Below are positions 1 to 9,725 of a stretch of 64,000 nucleotides of DNA, one piece after another. Location: NCBI RefSeq assembly GCF_947179515.1, contig NC_067472.1:204246068-204310067 (forward strand). The letters are read 5' to 3'. The position numbers and the translations under genes are program-made. The stretch is from Apodemus sylvaticus (Eukaryota > Chordata > Mammalia > Rodentia > Muridae). Under the pieces are notes generated by a model that saw only the letters and a program-made list of their open reading frames with translations, did no database searches and was not told the DNA's origin. Within the stretch, counting starts at the first letter, position 1. Every line of letters begins with the position of its first letter.

Positions 1-741
1 CAGGCATACAAACTCTGTCAGTCCTCACTGTTGTACATAAGGCACCTTGACCTAATGAGCCACTCCTCATTAATATTAATAACATTAATATTAATAACAT
101 TAATAAGCTTCTACAGGAACAATTTTTCAGCGTGATGTGTTTGATAGCCTGGGGGAAAGCAGCCATCTTTGTTATTCACTGATATAAACAGAACATAGCC
201 TAGCAGAGTACCTTGCACACAACAAGTGTTAATCAGTATCTAAGCTAGCTTGAAGGAGAGAATTTTAAATTTAAAAAGAAAAAACAAAAGAAACACCCAC
301 AAATGCACTATAATCATTATAAGAGAATCATAGAAAATTCTAGAAAGAGCTATAGAATGCTAACAATGCTGATTTGGGCAGCACGTCCAACCTCTTTAGA
401 CCCCACTTGTCCATTATTTCTGTCAATGGGACCTCACAACACTTTTAATCAGGGAAATAATGAGTGGGAAATGATAAAGGAGTCAAGTAGGGCAGAACGG
501 CCCCATTACATTCCGACTCACTGCCCACCATTGCTCCTCACTCCCACTGTTGCATGAGATAAGAAGGAGACAAGACCAACCAACTAAAAGGGGAAGAACG
601 GTGAGCACAGCCCAGGTAAGACATCATTTGTAGCTACACTTCCTTGGATATAATTTCTATCATTTGGTCCCACACTCCAAGGAGACTAGAAAGTGCAGGA
701 GACTACAGGTGAAGTTAAAATGGCTCTTACTGTACAACCAT
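1..741. other. Unique AT-rich DNA, no gene seen
   Basis: No coding frame with convincing protein character was found. A short ATTAAT-type repeat lies at about 68-112. The small plus-strand frame at 303-557 shows no recognisable domain and has ordinary intergenic composition. Confidence 0.5.
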
Positions 742-886
742 AGCATCTGGCTATGGGGTAGATAAGAACCCACTGATCCTGACTGGATAATCAGAGCATC
801 TGGCTACACCGCAGACAAGAACTCATTGGTCCTGAGTGGACAACTCCAGCATCAGCCTGTCAGGTAGACAGGAGTCCACTGAACTA
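742..886. repeat. Imperfect 53-bp tandem repeat, three units
   Basis: The motif AGCATC recurs at 742, 795 and 848, exactly 53 bp apart. The shared order in each unit is AGCATCTGGCT-like, then a GTAGAYAAGA-like core, then CACTGATCCTGA-like sequence. The third unit is more diverged and incomplete. Such short direct repeats occur in some rodent LTR U3 regions and in minisatellites; neither assignment can be proven here. Confidence 0.7.
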
Positions 887-1146
887 GTCTTGTGAACTTT
901 GAACTTTTACATAATAAAATACTTTATTAATGCATCTTGTAATTAGCAGCCTTGGTTAATGATTATTTCCCCTTGATCTCCATTCCTATAATAGCCACAC
1001 ACAGCAAACATGATTGAAAAGCCAGATCATCCAGAAAGGGGGATGACACATCTTTTATGACTCATAATTTAATCATTCACCTATAGAGAGGCAAGTTTAC
1101 AACCAGGTCAACAAAGAAGAAATACTTTTCAGTAACTCTCACCTGC

Positions 1147-1475
1147 ATACACACCGATAAACCATGAGCACAACAGGGCTGGTCCAGTTTGCTCTCTTAT
1201 CATCTTATCACAGAGTTTCTTCAGGGATAATGGAAGCATTAACACTGTAATTCATCCTTCCTTCCTTCCTTCCTCCCTCCCTTCATTCCTTCCTTCCACG
1301 TGAAGAATCCCACTCGCTCACTTCTTCCCCTGCCTGTATAAGTTCCCTGAGAAAATACAGTTTACTAGGTCTTGAGCAGTTAATTTGACTTGACCTCATT
1401 CTTCACGTCTCCTGTCTGTTTCTCTGCCCTTCTCTTCTAGGGTCCCCTGTCGAAAATCCCCGCGGGCCAGGGCAA
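1147..1475 (+). mobile_element. Possible class II ERV (ERVK-type) solo LTR
   Basis: The right part looks like a U3-R-U5 end: a weak TATA-like TGTATAAG at about 1335, a pyrimidine-rich stretch, and a terminus GGGTCCCCTGTCG...CCCCGCGGGCCAGGGCA resembling the ends of rodent class II LTRs. AACTCTCA stands both left (1134-1141) and right (about 1475-1482) of the segment, which could be a degraded target duplication. The left LTR end is not a clean TG, so the boundary is uncertain. A CTTC-rich tract (1253-1300) lies inside. Confidence 0.4.
1253..1300. repeat. (CTTC)n simple repeat
   Basis: Repeated CCTTCCTTCC runs with CCTCCCTCCC interruptions. A second, looser CTTTC-rich stretch follows at about 1498-1535. 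Confidence 0.85.
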
Positions 1476-1499
1476 CTCTCATAAAATGCTCCCTTGTTT

Positions 1500-2100
1500 C
1501 CTTTCCTTCTTTCCTTCTTCCTTTCTCTCATTTTTCCCTTGAAGAAGCATTTTAACTTACTGCAACTCCTACAGGCTTGAGTTTAAGGCCCGTGTGCTGA
1601 GTCCAGAGGCACTGATCAATTGCTGTGATTTCATGTCAATGTTTCCCTGGAATATATCCCAAAGAACATGAGCTAATGTGTTTCCTCCCACACTGAGTCA
1701 GCTGACAGGGTCCACTTGTCTAAGCCTCTCCTAACTCTACCTCTAACACAGCATCAGGCAGCCACTCTGTGGCTGAGTCTCTGAACCAAGTCAGATTGAT
1801 ATCATTCTGATTCCAGATCTCATTAAGAAAAGTCCTGTGCAAGCAAGGTCCTCTAAATGTAGATGTACACCTATAAAAAGGGCCACCTAGTGCCCATCGT
1901 AGGAGACATGAATTCATCCCTGTAGTCTGCTCTTCCATGTATTTTATAGAGCTACACCTTTATAAATAACTTCTTTCATACTAAGGGGAAATGTAAGCAA
2001 AATGTAATGCCCACATAATGACCTCAAATGTCATTTTAGAAAGTAAGGAAGCAGGAAGCAGGAGAAAGACAAGGAAGATAAACAAAGAAGACATTTTACA
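1500..2100. other. Non-coding stretch, nothing recognised
   Basis: No domain-bearing frame, SINE or L1 was recognised. The minus-strand frame at 1720-1938 has no recognisable features. Confidence 0.4.
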
Positions 2101-2394
2101 TCATAAAAGCCTGTGTGACAGAATGTCCCCCAGGGTTTCCCTGCTGAGTAGGTGCTGCCTGAGCCACATAATCAACTGAGCATCCTTGCCCTCAGGAAAC
2201 CTCAGTCTGCTAACAGCAGCTGACACCTCTCTCTCCTCTGGGTTTTTCAGTAAGTTTTGAGTGGCTGCAACTATCTCATCAATATGCACATCCGCACCTA
2301 TAAAGTTTCTGTCTTCAAACAGAAACCGCTGGGTGTCCTCAGTGCAGAAATCACCTCCCCAGAGGGAAGCAAAATCAAAGGTGGAGAGGGGCAA
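2101..2394 (-). CDS. Protein-like open frame, possible decayed or terminal exon
   Basis: A 97-codon minus-strand frame ends in TGA at its left edge. Its last ~75 residues look like real protein: charged, helix-forming and without low complexity, including IDEIVAATQNLLKNPEER and LRFPEGKDAQLIMWLRQH. I do not recognise the family. The first ATG is probably not a true start, because protein-like character begins about 15 residues later. No strong splice acceptor was pinned down and no AATAAA follows closely downstream on this strand. It could be the last exon of a gene lying to the right on the minus strand, a fragment of an old viral or cellular gene, or chance. No function is proposed. Confidence 0.3.
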   Translation of the reverse strand: MPLSTFDFASLWGGDFCTEDTQRFLFEDRNFIGADVHIDEIVAATQNLLKNPEEREVSAAVSRLRFPEGKDAQLIMWLRQHLLSRETLGDILSHRLL

Positions 2395-2550
2395 ACACAG
2401 ACTTTCTGGTTTTTCTGGTTCTCACATCACCTAGAAGCAGCTGGTTGCAACCTTAACTTCCATCCTAGCAGCAGGCTCTGGGATTTAAGTGGGCTCCTTG
2501 CCCTGCCAGAGGCATCAGAGGAGCTCACTGAGGCTGTGGTGCAAATCTGA

Positions 2551-3437
2551 GACTCCACATGATCCTCTCATCACCCACTCTTACTTTGAAGCCCCGATTT
2601 TCTAACTCCTTCTTGACTCCTCTTTGGGGTAGGTAGAACCCGAAGGTAGCCTAGGGGAAACAGGCCTGGCTTGTGGGTGAGGGACAGGAGTTGCTGAAGG
2701 GGGGCTGGAGATAGCCATGGAAAGTGTGCTCTTTAGTCAGCTGCGATCCCAGCATCCCTTCCAAGTCCGAAGGACCAAGACCACTTCCTCTTTGAAGCAG
2801 GCAGGGGCCAGTGACTTGGATTAGGGATGAGAAGCAGCCCCTTAGCACTCCCAGTCACTGCAGCATCTTTTAAGGACCCCTCAAAGGGACCAAAATCCGT
2901 TGGTCAGCTGGGCCAGAACTCAGTGTCACCTGGGGGTTAAATAGCAGGTTACAGCTTCTGCTTGGGCACACAGTCTTTCACTGGGGAATGCAGGAAAGTC
3001 ACCCTGAAAAGTGTCTGCTGCTGTTATAGCCCCCTACTCAGCCTCTGCAAGAGGTAACAGCCTGCCTGGGATTCTGGGGCTCCAGGGAGGGAATTTTGCA
3101 GGGTGCAGAGGGTGAGGATGGGTGAATATGGAAGCTGTGGTTTTGCGCATTAGACAGCTCAGGATGTTATTGTGTAATATATATTGAAACCAAGTATCCT
3201 ATAGATATATGCATAATTAAACCCACAAAACCTCTTGTCAACAAATATTTATTTCGATTACATATTAAAATGCAAAGGAAGAAAGCAACATGTTCTCATT
3301 TATGCATCCAGGTATGATAGGATTACCTCAAGTAAATTACTTAAGTGCCACATTAAGTAATGATAAGTAAGATTTTGCCCCAAGGAACCAGGTGGCTCCA
3401 TCTTGCTCTGTGCACTGCCAGCAGGACAGAGTGATCT
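2551..3437. other. Non-coding stretch, nothing recognised
   Basis: GC content is moderate at 2,650-3,130 without CpG enrichment, and AT-rich after that. No element family or gene was recognised. Confidence 0.4.
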
Positions 3438-3439
3438 CC

Positions 3440-4645
3440 CAGAAATACCTTCACTTAGAAAATTGCACAAGAGAACTCCTAAACCTGAAAAACAACTTCA
3501 GTAAAGTGACTGGATATAAAATTAACTCAGAGAAATCAGTGGCCTTCCTCTACTCAAATGATAAAAAAGACTGAGAAAGAAATTAGAGAAACAACTCTCT
3601 TCACAATAGTCACAAATAATATAAAATACCTTGGTGTGACTCTAACAAAACAAGTGAAAAATCTGTATGACAAGAACTTCAAGTCTATTTTGATCTAGTT
3701 TTATGCCCTTGTACAAAGCTCAAGTCTAAGTAGATCAAGGACCTCCACATAAAACCAGATACACTGAAAGTAATAGAAAAGAAATCGGGCAAGATCCTGG
3801 AGCACATGGACACAGGGGAAACAATCTTTAATGGAACACCAATAGCTTATGCTCTAAGAACAAGAATTGACAAATGGGACCTCACAAAATTGCAAAGACT
3901 CTGTAAAGCAAAAAACACTGTCAATAAGTCAAAATGACAACCAAAGGATTGGGAAAAGATCTTTACCAATTCTAAATTCAAGGACTACTATCCAATATAT
4001 ACAAAGAATTCAAGAAGCTGGACTCCAGAGGACCAGATAACCCTATTAAAAATGGGGTACAGAACTAAACAATGAATTCTGAACTGAGGAATACTGAATT
4101 GCTGAGAAGCACCTAAAGTCATGTTCAACATCCTTTGTCATCAGGAAATGCAAATCAAAACAACCTTGAGATTCCACCTCATACCAGTCAGAATGGCAAA
4201 GGTCAAAACCTCAGGTAACAGCAGATGCTGGAGCAGATGTTGAGAAAGAGGAACACTCCTCCATTGCTGGTAGGATTGAAAGCTACCTGGAAACCACTCT
4301 GGAAATCAGTGTGTCCATTCCTCAGAAACTAGGATACAGTACTACCATAGATGCTCCAAGATGTAATAAGGACACATGTTCCACTATGTTCATAGCAGCT
4401 TTATTTATAATAGCAAGAAGCTGGAAACAACCTAGATGTCCCTCAACAAAGGAATGGATACAGAAAATGTGGTACAATTACACAATGGAGTACTACGCAG
4501 CTATTAAAAACAATGAATTCATGAAATTTTTATGCAAATGGATGGAACTAGAAAATATCATCCTGAGTGAGGTAACCCAATCACAAAAGAACAGACATGG
4601 TATGCACCCACTGATAAGCAGATATTAACCCAGATAAGTGTATGT
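3440..4645 (+). mobile_element. LINE-1 ORF2 3' part, internally deleted
   Basis: Plus-strand translation gives L1 ORF2 pieces in the correct order. Reverse-transcriptase thumb-region residues come first (NNFSKVTGYKINSEKS), then KYLGVTLTKQVK, WIKDLHIKPDTL, and the C-terminal block CSTMFIAALFIIARSW...WIQKMWYNYTMEYYAAIKNNEF. The reverse transcriptase active site is missing. Internal deletions join non-adjacent ORF2 parts at about 3690 and 4320. The sequence stops near the ORF2 end without a rat-type 3' UTR. It runs straight into a mid-repetitive element at about 4646. Confidence 0.9.
4311..4628 (+). pseudogene. L1 ORF2 C-terminal remnant
   Basis: A 105-codon frame of the L1 ORF2 C-terminal domain, starting after an internal deletion and ending at the normal ORF2 stop region (HPLISRY). 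It carries the conserved block FIAALFIIARSWKQPRCPS. It has no catalytic domain and cannot be functional. Confidence 0.85.
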
Positions 4646-4900
4646 AGGCCACACCTGGGACGGTGGTCCTGGGTACCATTAGGAAACAGATTGAGCAAGC
4701 CATGAAGAGGAAGCCAGTAACCAGCACTACTCCACTGCCTCGCCTTCAGTTCCTGCTTCCAGGTTCCTGCCCTGACAACTTTCAGCCCTGACTTCCCTGA
4801 GGATAGACTACAAACTGTGAGCTGAAATAAACCCTTTCCTCTCCCAGTTGCTTTTGATCATAGTGTTTCACCAAGCCTCAGAGGCACTAAGACAACTGTG
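4646..4900 (+). repeat. Rodent mid-repetitive element (RMER1-like, family uncertain), 3' part
   Basis: Contains GAGCAAGCCATGAAGAGGAA, TTCCAGGTTCCTGCCCTGAC and the characteristic end AAATAAACCCTTTCCTC, TTGCTTTTGATCATAGTGTT, then CTAAGACAAC. Related ends occur in this window at 45.99, 46.39, 47.91 and 51.0 kb, and in reverse at 32.28 and 32.64 kb. The family is supported by internal comparison; its name is from memory and unsure. Confidence 0.65.
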
Positions 4901-5122
4901 CCTACTTGTTCCCAGATCATTCAAGCTATGTTATAGCGCTAAGCTTCATCCATCACACGCAAACCAATGAGTCACCAATGAAACCCTCTCCTTGGCAGAG
5001 ATCCCACTGGCCACAGGAATTTTCACTCACTTTTTCCAAAGTGAACTCAGTTCTTCAAACCTGCTTCTTCTGAATTTTCTGTGTCACTAGATGGCATATC
5101 GATGCCACGGAACAGTGTCTTA

Positions 5123-5310
5123 GGGCTGGAGAGATGGCTCAGTGGGGAAGAGCACTGACTGCTCTTCTGGAGGTCTTGAGTTCAAATTCCAGCAAACACA
5201 TGGTGGCTCACAACTCTCCGGAATGAGATCTGACGCCCTCTTTGGGGCTGTCTGAAGACAGCTACAGTGTACTATCAAGTCATAAATACAGAAATCTTAA
5301 AAAATAAACA
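5123..5310 (+). repeat. B2 SINE
   Basis: Starts GGGCTGGAGAGATGGCTCAG and continues through GAGCACTGACTGCTCTTC, GAGTTCAAATTCCAGCA, GTGGCTCACAAC and GTCTGAAGACAGCTACAGTG, ending in an A-rich tail. This is the tRNA-derived B2 body; the internal pol III A and B boxes are recognisable. Confidence 0.93.
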
Positions 5311-5764
5311 AGCCCTGTGTCTTAGTTAAATTCTTTACACTCTGTGCCTCCTCATCATTACTGTCAACATTCAATTATGACCACTTTTCCATTCCTCCTT
5401 TAAATCTCTTTTGATACTGTATCTTCACAGTCACTACTTGTTCTCAAAAATAAACTTTATTTTGCTGATAATTAATTTCCTACTTCTAGTAGTTTTCTCC
5501 CCTATAAAGGTATCATACTGGGTGGTCTTTCTAAATTTAAAAAATAGTTATCATTTCATCACTGCATTGCTCTTTCATTTACTGCTCTTAGAATAAACTA
5601 AAAATTCACCCATCTCTTTATGGTACATGCTAAGCTATTTGCAAGATAAAACCACAATTCTGTCATTTGGGCTCTTATACTGCTGCCTTTGGTTTAAATG
5701 CATTTTCTAAACACTTTATGGGCTAACATTTTATTGTCACCCAAATGCCTGACATACACATCTG

Positions 5765-6030
5765 AAGAGAGTAAGTACTTATTTTGACTCATGGTTTGGC
5801 CCCAGGTACTTAGACAACATCACAGCCTGGGAGTTCTATCAGAAAGCATCTTCTCCCCATTATGGTGGGAAACAGAGAAGACAGAAAGATGCGAGGAACG
5901 AGATAATGTCAGATACACATCATTCGTGGTCTTCTTACCCCAGCCAGGATCCACTAAAGTTTCTAGAAGTCTCCCAAAATCGTGCCACCAGCTGAGAACG
6001 CAAGGGCTCAGCCTGTCTTTCTTTTGGGAG
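5765..6030 (+). repeat. Rodent mid-repetitive element, degenerate
   Basis: Shows the order TTTGACTCATGGTTT, CCCCATTATGGTGGGAA and CTAAAGTTTCTAGAAGTCTCCCAAAAT...GTGCCACCAGCTGAGAACG, which I recognise as a diverged copy of a common rodent mid-repetitive element related to those near 32.3 kb. The overlapping small frames are not genes. Confidence 0.5.
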
Positions 6031-7600
6031 AAACTGCACATCCAAACTTTAACAGCTTCTTACTGCCAGCTTCTACCCAAACTTCGAATCTCAAATTAGA
6101 TCGTCACCTCCAGAGAAGTTATAGCTATACTTTCCAATCTGTGGTGTTCATAGACAAGGCACCAGCCGTATACAGCTTACAGTGCACCTGAAATGTGGTT
6201 CCTGTGAACGTAGATGTTAAACAAAAAGTACACACGTTATTGTAAAAAGTTAGTATTAATTTAAATAAACACACACATATGCAATAGCTTAGTAATAGTT
6301 TTATAATTACATGTGAAAGAACATTTCAACATATTAAGTTAAACTAAACATATTAATAGGAATTAATTTCAGCTTTTAAAAAAACCTTTCAGCCTCTCTG
6401 TAGAAAACTCAAAGTTACATGCAGACTGCCTTAGGGTCCCTTTGACCAACACCCAGGCTCAGCAGGAGGAGCTCCTGTAGTCAGTGGTCTGTACTTGTGA
6501 CTGGACTATTTATCTGTGGAAATTACAAGACTGACAGACTGCAAGCAGCTTATGGACAAGGAGCTGGCTCTAACTACCTGGAAATTCCAGAAGTAGGAAT
6601 GCTCAAATAAATAGTCAACAAATTATAAGAAATAAATGAACAAAATAATCAATCCTCACTATTTTTGGATTCTACATTTGTGGGTTGACAGAAAGACACA
6701 AAAGAAAATCTCCAAATAACAGTGCTTCCTGTATCATCTGTGCATGTGCTGAGATCTGAACTGAGGCCAAACACAGCAGTATTCTCTTTTATGGTTTCAG
6801 CTATCAAATTGCACACACATGTTCTTTCCAGTCTATTTACTATGTTTTTCAGAGCTTTGTTTTCTGATTTGCACCTTATGCCATCTGTTGATTTCCCTGC
6901 TTGAAATGCCCCCCAAATACCATGCTGAAAAGTTTTCTGGTGTTCCTATGCACAAGGTTCTGTTGTGCCAAATAGAGAAGACAAGTGTGTAGATAAAATA
7001 CCTTCAGGCTTACATCATAATGCTATCAGCCACACACCCAAATTAGCAAATCCATATGAAGTAATGTGCCTCTTATAGAAATAAACATATCAATCACTTG
7101 TTCCCCATGGAATGTGGCCACAGGGACCCACAAGGAACCTAATCCTGTAACTCTCCTAGAATCAAGGGCTCACAATTTGCTACTTCAGTGTTCTAGACAC
7201 CTCAGAAGTCACTGTATTTGTCGAATAGTCATTTGGTTTAAAAACAAATCTTATGTGAATATGGTGATAGACAAAAAAGTGATTTTAACTTTCTGACTGA
7301 CTTTTACAAGTGATATGATTCAGGGGAACTTGCTTCACTGTCCTGGCCTTTTCCCATAATTCAAAATGAGGATTAAAAAAGTTTAACTGTTAATGGTTGG
7401 GAAGGTTGGCTGGGTGTAAAGTGGGAGTGGAAACAGGGTTTATGACCAAGAGGCACAGTTCGGGATGTGAAAATATTCTACTGTATCTTGATTATGGGGG
7501 TGACTGTATATCTGATTTTCTTTTTCAAAACTCTGAAACCTTATTCATATATATTCTAACATTAACCCTATTTTAAACAAAATCTTTAGTATATCAAGAG
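6031..7600. other. AT-rich unique DNA, no gene seen
   Basis: No convincing coding frame, SINE or L1 was recognised over about 1.5 kb. Small frames at 6722-6904 and 7066-7296 have no recognisable domain. Confidence 0.4.
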
Positions 7601-7639
7601 TGCACTACTCTGTAGCACTTGGGGTTTCCTGGGTAAGCT

Positions 7640-8290
7640 TCACCTGATGGGGCGGGACCTCAGGAAGCTTTAAGCCAATGGGAGGTCTGGAGGCGGGGCC
7701 CGTGGAGCGCCAGGGCCTATCCCGGAGTGTGTGCGGCGGGAGGGACGGCCCCGTGGGGGCGGGCCAGGGCTGAAAGCCGGGTGTGGGAAGCTTGGCGGCC
7801 CCGCCCAGTCTCCTGGACCAGCAGAGGACACGGGCTCTGCTGCAGCCGCAGGGATTGGAGATCACAACAGAGTGGTGCGGTGTGGGCCTGAAGGTGAAGT
7901 CCTGCGGCCAGGCCTGGGGGGGGGGGGCGGCGGGAAATGCAGGAGGTGATGCCGGGGTCCGGGCTAGGCGAGGAGCCAAGATGCACAGGAACTAGAGGGC
8001 GGAGAGCTCAGGACCGCCCGGCTCTGGCCCTTCCCCGCTGGGCAGAACTGGGATCCAGGGCGGCGCCGCTGCGGGTCCTAGGCGCACTGAGGGCCAGGTG
8101 GAGCCTGCGTGTGCTCGGGTCCCAGTTTTCCCTGAACCTGCGGCCTGGCTGATGCCCTGGCAGCCGGGATGGGGTAGGGGGAGGCGCCGGGCCCCGCATT
8201 CCTGCACAGGAAGGTCGTGGGCTCTTCTTGAGTAGGGTGGTGGGGACTGGACCTGCTGGCCAGGCGCTGGTGTCGCCTTCACTCTACTGC
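7640..8290. promoter_or_regulatory. CpG island / candidate promoter
   Basis: CpG dinucleotides are dense here and rare on both sides. Consensus promoter sites on the plus strand include GC boxes at about 7649 (GGGGCGGGAC), 7691 (GGCGGGGCC) and 7754 (GGGGGCGGGCC), and a CCAAT box at about 7675 (AGCCAATGGGA). There is no TATA box, which fits a dispersed CpG-island start. Several GC-rich frames on both strands are open through composition only (for example 7605-7979 minus) and are Pro/Ala/Gly/Arg-rich, so I do not call them genes. Transcription direction is not proven; the GC-box and CCAAT order favours plus, towards the EIF5A2-like exon at 8746. A G-run at 7917-7930 may form a quadruplex. Confidence 0.7.
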
Positions 8291-8558
8291 TAACTCTTCC
8301 CTCCCCACCTCCTTGGAAGGGCTGCCGGCCCTGGTGGTCTAAAACATTTTGTTTAGTTGAGGCAATCCAGTTCTTATAATTCTAAGAGACTTGGCTTTCA
8401 CTTTTTGGGGACTCTTGTTAATTGAAGTCCTGAGTTACTTAGTGTGTTGAGTTTTGATGCCACCAAACTGCTCAGGTTTTGGATACTTAACAAATCTCAG
8501 TTCTGTGCCCCTGCAACTTTTTCAAAGAAAGTAAGATGCCTTTGAAAGAGTTGAAAGA

Positions 8559-8720
8559 GGGCTGGAGAGATGGCTCAGCAGTTAAGAGCACTGACTGCTC
8601 TTCCTAAGGTCCTGAATTCAATTCCCAGCAACCAAGTGGTGGTTCACAACCATCCATAATGAGATCTGGCTCCCTCTTTTAGAGTGTCTGAAGACAGCTA
8701 CAGTGTACTTAAATAAGATT
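8559..8720 (+). repeat. B2 SINE
   Basis: Begins GGCTGGAGAGATGGCTCAGC and continues with AAGAGCACTGACTGCTCTTC, TCAATTCCCAGCAACC and GTCTGAAGACAGCTACAGTG, with a short degraded A-rich tail. It lies about 30 bp upstream of the EIF5A2-like exon. Confidence 0.93.
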
Positions 8721-8745
8721 AACCATGTTTCCTGTTGTTCTTGCC

Positions 8746-8850
8746 TCTGGCCTTGTTGGAATTGACATTTTCACTGGCAGAAAACATGAAGATATCTGTC
8801 CCTCTACTCACAACATGGATGTTCCAAATATTAAGAGAAATGATTATCAA
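8746..8850 (+). pseudogene. Eif5a2-like: EIF5A2-like exon fragment, unprocessed
   Basis: The frame reads LVGIDIFTGRKHEDICPSTH followed by NMDVPNIKRNDYQ, then GTAAGT, a consensus splice donor. The sequence belongs to translation factor eIF5A, the hypusine-containing elongation factor; the RNDYQ ending matches eIF5A2 rather than eIF5A1 (RNDFQ). As I recall the gene structure, an intron follows this point in EIF5A2, so this is a genomic exon and not a retrocopy. The 35-codon exon would start at 8746, but the two first codons differ (Ser-Gly for Val-His) and the expected AG acceptor is absent despite a preserved pyrimidine tract. Two otherwise conserved residues are changed (K to R, Y to H). Neither the hypusine-site exon nor the next coding exon was found nearby. 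Best read as a broken duplicated exon. Confidence 0.85.
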
Positions 8851-9040
8851 GTAAGTACTGATCTCGTTCACAGTGTTTCAGAAGTGTATAAATGCCCTCT
8901 TTGGTAGTAGTTTTTCAAGACTTGAGAGTAGTTTTATAGAGTATATTCCTTACCAGTTACTAGACTCCTCTTATCTTACAGATTAGAGAAATAGTGTTTT
9001 GTTTTGTTCTGCTTTTGTTAATATTCGGTGCCTTTTATTG
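8851..9040. other. Intron-like flank of the EIF5A2-like exon
   Basis: Begins with GTAAGT and holds no recognised repeat. A pyrimidine-AG site (CTTATCTTACAG, ending about 8981) occurs, but the sequence after it does not match the next eIF5A2 exon. Confidence 0.4.
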
Positions 9041-9255
9041 TTGGGAAATAGAGGAACATATATCTCAGACTGGCCTTGAACTCCCTATTCAAGGATAATC
9101 TTCAGTTTCTGACCCTCCTGCCTCTGCCTGTGAGTGCTGAGATTATAGGTTGCATCTTCATGGCTGGCTCTCCTGTACTGGAAGCCAAACCCAGGGCTTT
9201 GTGCATGCTTTAGGCAAGCAACCTACAGTTGTGCTGTTTCTCCAGCATCTATTCC
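9041..9255 (-). repeat. B1 plus B4-type SINE sequence, diverged
   Basis: CAGACTGGCCTTGAACTCCC, GTGAGTGCTGAGATTATAGG (B1 reversed) are followed by AAACCCAGGGCTTTGTGCATGC and GCAAGCAACCTACAGTTGTG, the tail half of a B4-type composite SINE. Confidence 0.7.
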
Positions 9256-9277
9256 TGCATCTTAAAAATGCTGTATT

Positions 9278-9402
9278 GGACCAGTGAAATGGCTGGGTTA
9301 GGCACTGTCTGTGAAGCCTTAGTCTGGACAGAGGTGTTCTCTACTTGTGAGCTGGGAAATGCCTATACCTGCATACATACACTCACTAGATAAATAAATG
9401 TA
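9278..9402 (+). repeat. Diverged B3/B2-like SINE
   Basis: GTGAAATGGCTGGGTTAGGCAC and GAAGCCTTAGTCTGGACAG, then an ATAAATAAATG tail, resemble a degraded tRNA-derived SINE. The copy is old. Confidence 0.45.
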
Positions 9403-9419
9403 AGTGAGGCAGGAGAATC

Positions 9420-9690
9420 AGAAAGACTTAGGAAGGTTGGAATCAGCTGCATTCACTCGATGACTTCCTTTTATTCTATCTGTCTCTTAATTCCTTAAGA
9501 AGTTTAAAGGAGATTGGTTCCCATTCTGGATCTCCATCATCCATGCTTACAATTGGGAAAAGCGTCAAATTTTCCCATTGTTCTCCAGCCTTCTGTACTG
9601 TTTGTAGAATATGGGACTGAGGGGGTGTCCTTTTCTTGTCCATCTTCTTAGGCCTAAGAGGTAGAAGAGGGGGCAAGTAAGGATTATGAT
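9420..9690 (-). pseudogene. Class II endogenous retrovirus gag remnant
   Basis: The 66-codon minus frame at 9476-9676 ends with FPIVSMDDGDPEWEPISFKL followed by LKELRDR. The spacing of a hydrophobic FP start, a (W/Y)EP motif and FK.LKEL is typical of the N-terminal part of class II retroviral capsid. The frame is interrupted at the left and no other gag, pol or env parts are visible. It abuts an L1 piece at about 9699, so it is an isolated fragment. It is not clearly part of the nearby solo LTR, which has its own target duplication. Confidence 0.5.
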
Positions 9691-9725
9691 ATTTAGCTGT
9701 TTCTATTTTGTGGAATAGTTTGAAG

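Noticed and set aside
7605..7979. 124-codon minus-strand frame in the CpG island
   Set aside because: It is open because of GC-rich composition, is Pro/Ala/Arg-rich and overlaps open frames in other phases. No domain or start context supports it.
8559..8720. B2 SINE considered as a functional tRNA gene
   Set aside because: It has pol III box-like sequence but no tRNA cloverleaf; it is a SINE body with an A-rich tail.
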